Below are positions 1 to 19,141 of a DNA stretch of 64,000 bases, in pieces; position 1 is the first letter of the stretch; each line of letters starts with the position of its first letter. The DNA is taken from assembly GCA_012295275.1 (NCBI GenBank), contig CM022671.1:3759065-3823064 (forward strand). The letters run 5' to 3'. Under the pieces are notes generated by a model. It worked only from the letters and a program-made list of their open reading frames with translations. It searched no databases and was not told the origin of the DNA. Source of the stretch: Chrysomallon squamiferum. Lineage: Eukaryota > Mollusca > Gastropoda > Neomphalida > Peltospiridae. The translations under genes and the position numbers were made by a program.

Positions 1-519
1 ATTTTAGAGAAGAGACAACATTAGCAATACGCCTGTTGTAAACATTCCACATACACACAGACGTTACAGAAAAATCAGATAACGACAACAGTTCAAAACT
101 CCTATTATGTTTCTTTTCCAACACGAATTGTGAACGAACATTAGTAATAAAAAAGAAAAATTTTATAAAGTGAAATAATTTTTTTTTTTTTTCGATCCTT
201 CTCTATTTATTTATTTATTTATTATTATTATTATTTTATCTCCATTTTCTGTTTATCTTTTTCTACATTTTCGAGGTTTTCTTTTCCATTTTCTCTTCTT
301 TCTTTTTGTTTTCTTTCTTTCTTTCTTTCTTTTAATTTTAAAAGTGTTTAATTTTTCTCTCTCTACGCACTCATCTTCCTTCTGTTAACGAATGCACTCG
401 TGTTAATTTGTTTTTATCATTTTCTGGAAAGATAAGTTGAAGATGTAAAACTCATATTTACTCGTTACCCTTATTTTCATTCGTTATCTTCGCAGCAAGC
501 TAATTTACATACTACCGCA

Positions 520-529
520 GTCACGTGAC
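520..529. promoter_or_regulatory. Palindromic E-box GTCACGTGAC
   Basis: A perfect 10-bp palindrome with a CACGTG core, the form bound by bHLH-Zip factors of the USF and MITF/TFE class. The identical decamer recurs at 1688-1697. Whether either site is used is unknown, and no promoter is identified nearby. Confidence 0.3.
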
Positions 530-829
530 AGTCCGCGATTCTTAAAACGTGCGCAGATTCAGTTTGTACTCTGTAACTCCTTCTTCATTGTTAAGATGCA
601 ATACTGGTGAATAATTTGTTTATTTTTTAATACGTAACAGATACTGCAAGTGCGGACAAGAAGAAATCTGTGGACTCCCCAGGTTTATATATATATTATA
701 TAATGAAAATATATTGTGATGATGAAAACTGATTTCATATAATTCGAAATTTTTATTTAAATAGTCACAGGCGACTATTTCTTGCTGATAATAAAGTTTG
801 AGAAGCAGAGAGTACTTTCCATACTTCAC

Positions 830-832
<3 letters not shown>

Positions 833-881
<49 letters not shown>
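833..881. repeat. (GA)n microsatellite
   Basis: Pure GA dinucleotide run of about 49 bp. It creates an artefactual open frame of alternating Arg-Glu. Confidence 0.95.
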
Positions 882-884
<3 letters not shown>

Positions 885-994
885 GTCGCGTGTATGTATG
901 AACGTATGTATGTATGTAGGAGTGAATATTCTGTTGTCTACACAGCGACAATATTCGGGAACGCACAGGCGCAGAACCTCATAAATGTCAAATG

Positions 995-1160
995 TTTGTA
1001 TGTATGTATGTATGTATGTATGTATGTATGTATGTATGTATGTATGTATGTATGTATGTATGTATGTATGTGTGTGTGTATGTATGTATGTATGTACTTT
1101 TGTATGTACGTTTGTATGTATGTGTGTGTGTGTGTATGTATGTATCTATGTTTGTATATA
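995..1160. repeat. (TATG)n / (TG)n compound microsatellite
   Basis: An almost pure TATG tetranucleotide array to about 1070, then interrupted TATG/TG units to about 1160. Open frames in all phases here (Cys-Met-Tyr-Val repeats) are artefacts of the four-base period. Confidence 0.95.
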
Positions 1161-1687
1161 TGTGTGTACGTATGTATATGTGTTTATGTCTGAATGTATT
1201 TATGTGCATACTAGTAACTGCCAGTCTGCCTGTCTGTTTGTGTGTGGGTTGAAGTGGATGGATGTCTGACAGTTTCTATATTTAACTCTCTGTATGTGTG
1301 TTAGACATGTTCGTCCGAATTTACTCTTGTATATCTTTTCTCAGTGGTATACATCTATGATGCTTAACATTTGTTTTCAGGGAAAAGACAATACTGAAAT
1401 ACAAAAGGAACCACAAGAACTAGTAAAACTGAACAAAGACAATCTAAACATTTTTTAATGATGAATACCAAACTCATAATAAATAACAGTGTAAAAAAAG
1501 AAAAAGAAAAAAGAAAAAAAAGGACTATGATATATCTATATGCAGTGTGTTTATTATCAGGAAGGTTGCGCCTTGCAAGATGTCCTCAGTGTGTTGCAGA
1601 GGTCGCTTATCTTAATTGGCAGATAACTGCAAAACGCTACAAAATACCGCCTAGCCTCGTTCTCGCCGCCACTAGCAGATCTCATTT

Positions 1688-1719
1688 GTCACGTGACCTA
1701 AGCGGGTCACGCGGTGACC
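1688..1719. promoter_or_regulatory. E-box palindrome followed by GGTCAC/GTGACC inverted repeat
   Basis: GTCACGTGAC at 1688-1697 is followed at 1705-1719 by GGTCAC, GCG, GTGACC. This is a perfect inverted repeat that can also be read as two GGTCA nuclear-receptor half-sites with a 5-bp spacer. It lies in one of the few GC-richer islands of the left flank. Function is inferred from motif form only. Confidence 0.3.
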
Positions 1720-2512
1720 TGTATTCCAGAGGTTTGCAGAAATATGTGAGAAATATACGTGCTGTGTGACATTTTGTCAGAAATTGGTCGTCAGCGATCA
1801 TAAAGTTTTTTTTAAAGTTTTTTATTTTTTTATTTTTTTAAATGTTAATGAGTAATGTGAAATTTGGTAAATTATCTGCAGGAGAATCTGTCTTAGGATC
1901 TATCTTGTTCAAAGGCAGTCTAAATTTTAATTTTAATTTTAATTTTAATTTATTTAGCAAAACATCAAATATATTTACGTAAAGATGACAAATGTAAACA
2001 GATATCCTTGTTTTACACTAATTATAATAAATGAAGTGTTTGGTTTTATCTTTCACGAGTTAATTATTTAGCTCTGTATCTAATATATTTACACGAATAT
2101 GACCTACGTAAAACCATCACAATAATGATGTGGCTATATTCACTTTCAAGATACGTGAATCATTCTGAAAATAGAGGGCGCAGTGAGAATCTGATGAGAA
2201 AACGCGATTCCAAAACAAACCAGTGTGACTATGGAGGAATGAATCACTTAATTTTTTCTTTCTTTTTTTTTCTTGATGATCTGGATATTATTATTAAAAT
2301 GTTTTGTACGTTAAATGCCATTAGGAACAGAACAAAATATAACCTTCGATAAATAAACGTAACAAATTAACGTATACTAAATCTGATTTATTTTCTGTTA
2401 TAGGTATTTCAGAATATATGTTGAATCTGTATATCTATTTCTCTCTGTCGGTCTGTCGGTTTGTGTGTGCGACTTTCTGTCTGTCTACCTGTCTATCTAT
2501 CTATCTATCTAT

Positions 2513-2561
<49 letters not shown>

Positions 2562-3205
2562 GTGAGAGAGAGAGAAATTTATATATCAAGTAAATTATAT
2601 TATTCGAATTAAGCTCATCTTTTCTTAAATAAACGAAATAAATAAAATAAAATAAATAACGTAGCTCGTTTTGTATTAAACCGTTATTAAATCCGAATCT
2701 CAACTGTTTTACCTCCAGCATCTGATGAGAGGAAAATAGTCAAAGTTATCTCTCAGTGTTGTTAAACAAAACTGATTTTGCTCCGTCTACAATATACACA
2801 GAAGTCGTAATTTATTAAATAAATCTGGAGTTCTTATCTGCATTTGCTTACGTCAAAACGCTTCACAATCTTAACCTAAACATTTGAAAAAAAAAAAAAT
2901 GATGAAAGATGATAAATATTTGTTCTTTTGCACGGGTCCTCATATCTTCTCTTCGCAAATCAAAAGCGTTTAAATTCTAGCAGTTTTTATTTCGTTATGT
3001 AACTCACTAAATCAGTTTATCACTTATTTAAAAGCGGTTCTGACGTTGTTCCAAAGGGGGTGAATAGTTTTATCAGTCTACAGAACTGCTGAAGAAAAAT
3101 CAGTAAAGTTTCATTCCGCGCATATATACAATTTATCTTCGAATTATTATGATAGTAAAACTGAAACAAATTTAACATAACGTTATAGTAATAATATTCT
3201 GTATA

Positions 3206-3436
3206 CAGTGCAACGACAATATTCGTTAAACTTCTTATTTATCCGACTGTCAACATATTTTGCAAACACTGCATCGACAGTATTCGTTAATCTTCGTTTT
3301 TGTCCGACTGACAAAATATTCTGCAAACACTGCATCGACAGTATTCGTTAACCTTCGTATTTGTCCGACTGACAAAATACTCTGCTAACACGTCGTCGAA
3401 GGTATTCGTTAACCTTCGTATTAGTCCGCCACAATT
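3206..3436. repeat. 61-bp tandem repeat, about four diverged units
   Basis: Units begin at 3206, 3267, 3328 and 3389, an exact 61-bp spacing. Each carries a CACTGCATCGACAG-like start, then TATTCGTTAA, then CTTCGTATTTGTCCGACTG. The inner two units are nearly identical and the outer two are diverged. Related units recur at about 7375-7740, so this belongs to a small dispersed family. No coding potential or known element was recognised. Confidence 0.85.
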
Positions 3437-4007
3437 CTGTTTAAAATTAATCATTTGTGACTTTACATCGCCAGGTGTCGTTACTGTTTGTATTAAATGC
3501 ATCAGTAGACATTCTGTAATGGGCTATACTCAATATAATTTCATCCTTAACCTTTGTGACTTTGCATCATAAAACTTCGTTAAAGTTCGTAGTTTAGACG
3601 CAATTAAAAAAAAAAAAAAAAAAAATGTCTGTCTTAAGCCCAGACAGAAATAGAAACAGACAACCAAAAACATAGGAGCTACGGGGGGTTGTCAGATACC
3701 ATAATCACAAAATATAGACCCGCCCTTGTTATCCTACGTTGTGGCCTAGATGTTTTTGCGACGTTTGTTTAGAAAGCTGATACGCAGAAGAAAAGTTATT
3801 TCTAAAATCGTCTGCGATATCATTTCTGACTGATATTCCGTGAACTTTTATGCTAAAAATTTGTCAGTTGATGGCGGCGGCATGTGAAAGCAGTGGGAAC
3901 GAAAATGTGGTAGTAAATATTTTTATTTGTTAAAAATGTTGTAAAAAAATAAAATAAAAATAAAAATAGAAAGAAATCGATGTCATAACAATTTCTATTA
4001 ACTGTTT

Positions 4008-4009
4008 GT

Positions 4010-4080
<71 letters not shown>

Positions 4081-4095
4081 TTTGTTTATTTATTT
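4008..4095. repeat. (TTTA)n microsatellite
   Basis: About 20 uninterrupted TTTA units followed by degenerate ones. Confidence 0.95.
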
Positions 4096-5741
4096 ATTAA
4101 TTTACTTAAATATATATATTTTTATACAAGTTTATAAACTGAAACATGCTATCTTTAAATTTGTTGTTTTTCATTTATTTCATTTATACTTGGTTCCAAT
4201 GGAAAAATAAATTAAATAAAAATAAGTAGATGGAGAAAAAAAAAAAAAAAAAATAAAAAATAAAAAACTGACAAAGATTAAGTTTCAGTTAATTAATTAA
4301 GTATATTAGTATAATGAAACAAATTTTTAAAAGAAAAAAGATAATGACAATTAATTAAATTTTGATCAGATATTTTGGGGGATTTTTTTCAGTATAAATT
4401 ATATTTTATTAATTTATAATATTTATTACCATTATAATCATCATAAAAACAATAGCAGCAACAACAGTAATACCCATCATCATCATCATATCATTATTAT
4501 GGTTCTGCTTCTCATCATCATATTCTTCATTGTTATTACTGGTGTTGTTGTTGTAGATGTTGTTGAACAAAGATTTTTTTTTAGTTTCTGCAGAGATAAT
4601 TGACTCTTCGGTCATTGACATTAAAATGATGTTAGTCTGTCTTTTAGCCTATTATATAAACAATGGCTTCAATTTCTCTGAAGCAAACACATTTCTAATT
4701 CTGTATTACAGAGCAAAATAAATAAATGCATAAAATAAATACATAATTAAATAAATAAATGGATGAATGAATGAATAAATAAATAAATAAATAAATGGAT
4801 GAATGAATGAATGAATGAATAAATAAATGAATAAATCAGTAAATAAAAATAAATCGCTGAGCTGAAAAGATTGTTTATCTCAGAATTTTAGAATTTCAAG
4901 ACAGCTGTTAAAGAGAAAACAGAATAGTACCTCGACTTCTACCTGATACATTAAATTTTAACTTTAAAATGGCGGCCATCTTGGATTTATGCGTGTTTGT
5001 AATAAAAACATTTTTTTTTTTTTTTTTTTTTTTTTGGAAAATGTACAACTTGGTGCACTGTTTCTTTTGGAATCAATGTCTTAAATCTCTTAGATTAGAA
5101 GTTTTAAATTTTATGTGTGGATGGGTTTTTTTTTTTCTGTGAATGTGTATGTATGTTTCTCAGTTGCTTGATCTGTTTTAAAACCATCCTTTTACACACT
5201 CAAGAAGCCATACTGTATTTTCAGAAAAGGATCTTGAAAATGAAGTTAAGAAAAAACATAAAAATAAGTCTGTCAAAAGAAGAAGAAGAAGAAAATAATA
5301 ATAAAAAAATAAAAACAAAAATAAATAAATAATAAAAATAACAAAGTGTTTTGTATGTGTGTGCGGTTTTATGAACGTGTGTAGTTTTTTTTTTACCACT
5401 GGATCGAAACTTTTCGTTAACATTCTTAAATTAATTTTATCTGCTAACATTTTACAAATTTCTTTCGTGAATCTTTTTTTTTTTTTTTAAATATTAATAA
5501 TGACATCTATCATTCTGTGTCTGGTGTTTATTCACACAGATTACAAAAATATGTCTCGCTTCATGGCTTCAAGCGTTAACTGTTGAAATTTTGTCTTGTA
5601 ATGCGTTTCCTTGACGACAGCAACAGTTTGGAAGAAAATAACCGTTTGTGAAGTGTCTGACTAATTTGTTGTTGAATACGAAACTGGGTGCGTTGTATAG
5701 GACGTTGTACTGTCAGTAGTAAACGTAACAAACACGTCTTT

Positions 5742-5742
<1 letters not shown>

Positions 5743-5833
<91 letters not shown>
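5743..5833. repeat. (GA)n microsatellite
   Basis: Pure GA run of about 90 bp, one of seven long GA/CT tracts confined to the left half of the window. Confidence 0.95.
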
Positions 5834-5838
<5 letters not shown>

Positions 5839-5889
5839 ATTTAATATATGTATTTTAATGCGAAAATGAAACAAATAAATAAATAAATA

Positions 5890-5921
<32 letters not shown>

Positions 5922-6988
5922 ATCGAAATTTTAAAAATGGAATGAACTGGATGGGATCCTACCAATAATTAGACAAACACTGAGAAAACAAAAGAAAAAA
6001 CAACAGAAATATTACTAGATACCTTCCAACTAACCAAGTCCGTAAGCTAATCCTTCAGTTTACACTCAGTTCTGGCCCGAACAAAATAATCTTTATATTT
6101 TTATCTGATAAAGGAAAACAAACACATTTCGTACGCAAAATACCTTTATATAAACAACATTGAAGTTAACTGATTAAGCGACAATTCAACAAGTTCGTCA
6201 AGGGAAATAAATACACAGCAAAGTCCGTATCTTTCTTCTTTATGGAAATTCTTCCCCCAAATCTTGAGGACGTCAGCATGACTCGCTCTCATTTAAGGGA
6301 ATAATAATTAAAAAATAAAAGTGTGCCCGTGATGGTTCAAATAAATAGCTTAAACGTATTTCTCTATATTTCAAAAAAAATTTTTTCACTGGTGTTCAAC
6401 GTTTGTTAATAATAAAGTCTAAAAAGTTTATCACGTCTTTTCTTAAAGAGAAACGAGACAAATATTGTGAAAGTGATTGTAGTAAATAAAATTGAGAGTA
6501 AAAAGATAAAATCAAAGTATGTATAAATGTATATATATATGTATATATGTGTGTCACAAGGACTTATGAAAGCAATATGTCAACTGCAATTCTGTCTTGG
6601 TATATTAGAATGATACTTTATTATTAACAAAGGTTGGTGAATGGCACAAACAGGCCAATTACTGTGAAATGCTTGCTTACTGTGGAAATACGTATTTTTG
6701 TACATGTACAAAGAGTGTATTTGTTTGTACCATCACAGGTATGAAAATTCCCCATCGAAACAGCGGAGACCTGACGACAGTCGCCAGCTGAATATTTAGA
6801 TAAAATAGTAACTCATGCTTTCCCCACCGACTCAGTGGCCGTTGTAGCTTAATACTGTAACTTAATTTACAAACATATAATTGTAACAGAACAGAAAACA
6901 GCTATAACAAAACTGAAACTTTTTTTTTACAAATGAAAAATAGTAACACAACTTACAAATGAGATTTAAGTAAAGGAAGATTAAAAAG

Positions 6989-6989
<1 letters not shown>

Positions 6990-7031
<42 letters not shown>

Positions 7032-7190
7032 ATAATAATAGATGAAAATTTCAGTTATTATTTATTAACAAAGCTAAAAAAGTAATGATAAAAAAAATAA
7101 ATAAATAAATAAAATAAATAATAAATAAATAAAATAATAAAATAAATAATAAATAAATAAATAAATAAATAAATAAAAATAAAAGATAAA
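6990..7190. repeat. Poly(A) run and (ATAA)n tract
   Basis: About 40 consecutive A residues (6990-7029), then AAT units, then ATAA-type repeats from about 7088 to 7185. On the minus strand these are T-rich and lie at the presumed 3' end of the ELK transcript. Confidence 0.9.
7061..7066 (-). terminator. Candidate ELK polyadenylation signal
   Basis: TTTATT on the plus strand reads AATAAA on the minus strand, 1.24 kb beyond the ELK stop codon. In such AT-rich DNA the hexamer is expected by chance, so this is only the first plausible candidate. Confidence 0.25.
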
Positions 7191-8303
7191 GCGAACTGCA
7201 GTATTTGCAGTTTTGTCAACGGTAATATAATCATCATTCATAGCACTATTCAAATAACAACGGCAACTACAACGTCAGGACGTCGACATATTTAAACATT
7301 TAAATCCGTCCCTATGGTCCAAGATGTAGGAGAAAAGTGGTCCCTCAAAAACAAATTTTCTGTGTCTAGCAGACAGAACACTAAAACCTTCGTCAATGTT
7401 CGTGCGTGTCCGCTTACGTTCTATTAAAAACAACAACAAACATCGTCAGTCTTCGTTAATACTTGCATTTTCCCGGAGACGATCTATCGTTACCAGAATC
7501 CGTAACAGTCGTTTAAATTCGTATTTGTTCGTAAAATTCTGATGTATTCTCACAATGTATTTTACAAAACTGTATCGCTTGTTTTTGTAACTGTCTGTCG
7601 TCACTCCTCCCATTTTCCCCCACGTATTCCATGACGTATACAAGTTACTAAATATTTCCAAGCACTGCATCGTGCAATTTCGTTAAAGTTCGTGTTTGTT
7701 CGCATACAATTATAGAACGTACAGTGAGATTTATACAGTGCTTTAACAAAGTATAAAAATGCACATATTAATTACACTATGTATATTTTATGTCGATACT
7801 GTTTTATCACAAACGTTTCAGCATGAAATATATTTATGCACAGCGTGTACACTCGTCATTTACATACATTTACAAAATCTATTTACATATATCTGAGTGT
7901 AGTGTGTGTGTTATGAAACCCACATTTTAAACCGAAATCTTAAAACTGTATCGTTCTTACACCTTGACAACGAATTGATACTGCATGACGTCATCTGACT
8001 TACTAGTAAGATTACGTTTACTCGTTTTATGAAAATATTTTGCTATTTGGATTATGCTGTATTTGATTGTTTTTTTTCTGAGCAACAAGCCAAGACGGTT
8101 ACGTAATTAATAAAAATTCCCAGCATTGAAATGATTTAACAAATGGCAGTTTGTACTTCGACGTACTCGTCATATATATCCAACACGATACAAAACATTC
8201 ACGTACACAGACACAGAACCGAATTTAAACTTACAAAAAAAAAAAATAAACAGAACCAAATATGTCAGCACAGACATACCGTTATTTGAGGGACACACTA
8301 TTG
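7067..8303 (-). other. Probable ELK 3' UTR
   Basis: This follows the ELK stop codon on the minus strand, is less repetitive than its surroundings, and is followed by an AATAAA on that strand. It contains several diverged copies of the 61-bp family (about 7375-7740) and a TGACGTCA site at about 7985. The 3' end is inferred. Confidence 0.4.
7375..7740. repeat. Diverged copies of the 61-bp repeat family
   Basis: At about 7665-7715 the order CACTGCATCG, TTCGTTAA, TTCGTGTTTGTTCG matches the 3206-3436 unit. Weaker copies lie at about 7385, 7445 and 7500. Spacing is less regular than in the tandem array. They fall inside the presumed ELK 3' UTR. Confidence 0.6.
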
Positions 8304-14964
<6,661 letters not shown>

Positions 14965-14986
<22 letters not shown>

Positions 14987-15027
14987 CCAGCGCTGTACGT
15001 CTCTGCTTGGAAACCGATCAAAAGCAC
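14965..15027 (-). CDS. ELK: ELK 5' exon with the first in-frame ATG
   Basis: The acceptor is GTTTTTCAG and the donor is GTAAGT on the minus strand. The open frame reads AFDRFPSRDVQRW then MFLNDMG, in phase with the next exon. If the donor at 21398 is the upstream partner, a TGA precedes this frame closely and translation must start at the ATG at 14986. If another exon lies upstream, the whole exon is coding. The Arg-Trp-rich segment is not a recognised domain. Confidence 0.65.
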
Positions 15028-15376
15028 CTGAAAAACAATATATAAGGAATTAATAGAAGGAAAACGTTAACTATCTGTGTTGCTGGTGATGCCGCGGGAG
15101 CTTACGGCGGGATTTACAACAGAATACTTCCCCTTTTTTCGCCTAAAGCCAAGATGTCTGGGATAAGCCGGATTCAGAAGCAGACATAGAGTGGAATATC
15201 CGATTAATTCACTACAAATACGTTTTACTCGACTTTAGATCCACTAAAGACAAATTGGTGTGAGTGAGGACGAACAGTGTCGTTTGAAAACACTTGAAGA
15301 CGAAAATGAGAACATGATGACGAAAATGAGGGGGAAAAAAAATCTTTCAAACCACAGAATACAGAAGAACCATGAC

Positions 15377-15379
<3 letters not shown>

Positions 15380-15446
<67 letters not shown>
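15380..15446. repeat. (GA)n microsatellite
   Basis: Pure GA run of about 67 bp. Confidence 0.95.
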
Positions 15447-15448
<2 letters not shown>

Positions 15449-16972
15449 GAATAAAAATACTGTAAAATAGAGACATGAAAACGATATGTTCATATACTTA
15501 TTAGAAGTTCAGAAGTGGGAGTAATTTATAAAGTTATATAAAAACACAAAGAAAAACGAATGGAACATCATCTGTAATAATAATAATAATAATTATCAGA
15601 TATTAGCCTTCTGGCAAAACAATTTCTATTAGTTAGATTAATGACTATGGTAACATTTCAAAAAATAAATTTCTGTTTGGAACCGTTATATTTTGCAATT
15701 ACATGCACACAATGCAATTTGATTTAACCTTTGCACAAATGGGAGAGAAAAAAAATACGCTTTATTAATCTTGTACAATTAAACAGTTAATACTATGTTT
15801 CACGATAATTTTCTTTCATTTTCTATGGTTTTTATTCTGCTACTGCATCCATTTAATTCCGCTATTAAATAACAACTGCTACTACTACAGACTAATAATA
15901 ATAAGAAAGAGAAGAATATTACTAATAATAACACTATTAAGTACTATTACAAGTACTATTAGTCATCTACAACTATCATTCTGCTGTTCTTCTTATTATG
16001 TGCACGTGTTTGTACATTTCTTTTCTTACATTTTATTTTTTTTAACGTGGAATCTAATTTAAATTTAAATTTATATTTTTAAAACTTTTTTAAAAATTTT
16101 ATTTTATTTTTTTTAACCCAACTATTTTTTTTGATCTGTCATAAAAGATTTTTTTTTTTTTTTTTTTACAATGGCGCTCATTGTTTAAGCAGTGTGACGT
16201 AATCGGTCCCAGCAGGCTCGGTCGTATTTTCCTGACAACTCATGCAATGTCTTTTTTTTTATTTCTCTCTCTCTCTCTCAATACCCCCCCCCCACCTCCA
16301 TCTCTCTCTCTCTCTCTCTACAGTTGTTTGCAATAAATCATGGAAAGCAGAGTTTATCAAATCAGAAGGAAAACTGAACGTTCTCGTGGGACAAAGAAAT
16401 CTAGCCGCTGTCTGGAAGCAATTATATATCTTACGTATCACTTAAATACATCAAGGGCGGGTCAACCGTGGGGATGCATCGGGCCACCTTCATTGCACCA
16501 CCCCTTTTCTTGGAGGCGGGTTATTGTTTGACGACCGATTTTTCAGTTTGATAATTATGCTTTCTTGTTGAGCCAGCACAATGAGCGAACACCCCCTTTC
16601 AGAAGTAGTGGATTCGTCCCTGCTCTTATCATTCTAAGTGCTCGCGTTCATATGTAAACAAAACTTCACACTTAGGCTGTACGAAAACGAAACGTCTGCG
16701 GAGAAGAGTTTTGCACCGTTGAATGTGATAATTCTTTAATACAGATAAACAAACAAACAAACAAATAAATAAAAAAAAAAAAAAAAAAAAAATTCGTAGT
16801 GGATGCGTAAATTAAGATAACGAGATAAGAAATACCAAAAAAAAAAAAAAAAAAAAAATAATAAAAATAATAATAAAATAATACACAACAATTAAAAAAG
16901 AAGGAGATAGAGCCAGAGAGAGAGAGGAAGAAAGAAAAATGAAAAAAATGAATGGGGTTGGAGAGACCGAGC

Positions 16973-17010
<38 letters not shown>

Positions 17011-19060
17011 ACGAAAAGAAGGTGAAGAAGAAAAATACTAGTGATTATTTCATAGTTAAGGCCCTAAGGTAATACTGCATACAAGATGCATGCACTTATA
17101 CACATCATCAACAACAACCCCAACAAAAAGAAACAACTCAAACAAGGACAACTCTCTGAATGTGAACTGGACCCTGTTTTTGAACTGTTTGCTTTACCAA
17201 TGTCTCGCGCATTACTGAAAATACCTTGTTCAGGTACGGAACTGGTACGAGGCAAATCTGGCCGCGTGGCCATCCAAAAACGTCTTGTCAACAACGTCAC
17301 GACAACGGATCACTGCTTAAGACGTTGGCACGGTGCAGTGCGGTATCTCTGCAGTGACCACATTGCCTAAATTCCCCGTCTGGCTAATTAGGCACAAGAT
17401 AGCGAGGACGACTGTTTGTTCAGAAAAGTATTCCTCACACCCAGAGCGTCGCAGATAAAACACTGGTCTACCACAGAGAAGAAACTCGTTGCTATTCACC
17501 CCATTCTTCGGCTGCACTTCATTTATTTAACAGAGTAAGGAAAGATAATGCGATTTTTTTAGAATAGGTCATGGAAAGAATAATGACAATTATGATGATG
17601 ATGATGATGATGATGAAATTAAGTAATTTATTGGCTAGAATGCTAACAGTTTACGCTACAAAACAATTTTACAAAAAACCCTTTAAAATTAGCCGTCTTA
17701 TTTGTTGGCTATTTATTTTATTATTATTTTTTTTTTTTTTTCATTTCACTCTCTCAAGATGAAAACATAAAGGTCAATCATAATTATTAAAATTAATGAT
17801 AATGAGGATCGCTAATAATCACAGGTTGTTTTAATTCTGAATATTAATACACTTGAACGACAAGAAATGTATATATATATATAAAAACTGTTTGCTATAT
17901 ATATTTTTTTTTTTTTTTTTTTTGCGCCTGGAGGAGATTCCAACTTCTTTTAACCCCCAGTTTCTGAAATTCCCTCATACACTGCAGCTATCAATTAAAT
18001 AAATTTAAAAGTCAATAAATCATCTCGACTTTCTTATAAAAACTAACGATAATGTCTTTTTTTTTTATTCCTAACGATAATGTTTGTTTTTTTCCCCCGT
18101 TCCTGCAAATACTTCATGAAGGTTGTGGCTAGACTGTTTCTACTGAACGAAAAAGAGGTCTGCAGTTAAAACACTTGCACGAGCGTTGCTGGGTAGCTGG
18201 AACTATCTTCCTCGATATGTCAGTAGAGCTATTTCCCAACCCAGCCAGGGCCTTACGATTTGTGTATGAAATGCCGCGATTTTTATTTTTATTATTTTTC
18301 CTGAAAAAAAGAAGTCCGATTTGTTGCTAACCAATGAAGCGGCGTTTTTTTTTTTTTTTTTTTTTTTTTTATGAGCCCATTATTAAAGAAAATGATCAAA
18401 GATTTGACATTTAAATATTATTAAAATTACAATATGAAGACCTCTTGCTAAGTAAATGTTGATTCTTTCATTTTACCTTGTGTACATTAACGAAGGGTGT
18501 ATCATAAATAAATAACTACTTAAAATAAACAAGTGGACACATTACAATTGAACAACTAAAGAGAAAAAGCGCTTGCCTCTACGTCATGGGATCCTCGTTT
18601 TCGACTGGTAACAAGACATACATAAATCACAGTCTTTGATAAACACTAGTTTGGTCGGATACACACACACACATGAAGTGATAATATCGATACCTTCAAT
18701 TTTGAAATCGGAAGTATAAACATGCAAACTGATGCTTTTAAATCGATTTAAATATTGAACGCGGCCTTTTCATTTATCTCGTCAAGGAAATTATCACGGG
18801 TATTGCTTAAACAGACTAGTAAACTAATAAATATTTTAACATGTGGCAACTGAGAAATGAAACTACATGTTTGTGCAAGTTCAGATCGCGGGAACGGCGA
18901 ATGAGTGATTACTAGATGTCGGAGTTATGGGTATTGTACAATAATGAAACGTGAGAAGCAATGAATGTTTTATAAACACACCATAATTATAAACTTCAAA
19001 ACCGAAAACACTGGTTAAGATTATCACTGGATGAAATGCCAAAATTATATGTACACTGTA

Positions 19061-19069
19061 GTAGTAGTA

Positions 19070-19140
<71 letters not shown>
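19061..19140. repeat. (TAG)n/(TAA)n microsatellite
   Basis: A few TAG units followed by about 24 TAA units. Confidence 0.95.

Positions 19141-19141
<1 letters not shown>

Larger units (their letters stand above)
1..3205. other. Left flank, no gene recognised
   Basis: No coding exon with acceptable splice signals or family similarity was found. The stretch holds T-rich tracts, (GA)n and TATG microsatellites, a (TA)n tract near 2515-2555 beside CTAT/CTGT repeats near 2470-2512, and a less repetitive island at about 1540-1770. That island contains a 103-codon open frame from 1458. The frame starts in lysine-rich low-complexity sequence, resembles no family I know, and is not annotated as a gene. 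Confidence 0.5.
3437..7060. other. Gene-free stretch rich in simple repeats
   Basis: No gene seen. One further copy of the TTCGTTAAAGTTCGT motif lies near 3571. The rest is mostly ATTT and ATAA arrays, homopolymer runs (3606-3624, 5011-5035, 5897-5918) and a long (GA)n tract, with unremarkable AT-rich sequence between them. Part of it could belong to a longer 3' UTR of the minus-strand ELK gene. Confidence 0.5.

Noticed and set aside
798-1269. Overlapping open frames on both strands, rich in Cys-Met-Tyr-Val or Ile-His-Thr
   Set aside because: Translations of the TATG/TG and GA microsatellites, which stay open in every phase.
1458-1769. 103-codon plus-strand open frame
   Set aside because: Starts in lysine-rich low complexity, resembles no family I know, and has no promoter or splice support. 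The DNA is more interesting as a possible regulatory island.
3206-3436. 61-bp tandem array considered as a CRISPR-like array
   Set aside because: Units are contiguous and diverge along their whole length, with no unique spacers, and the genome is eukaryotic.
17086-17370. 94-codon plus-strand open frame in the ELK intron
   Set aside because: No recognisable domain, no splice partner, and opposing open frames of similar length over the same DNA.
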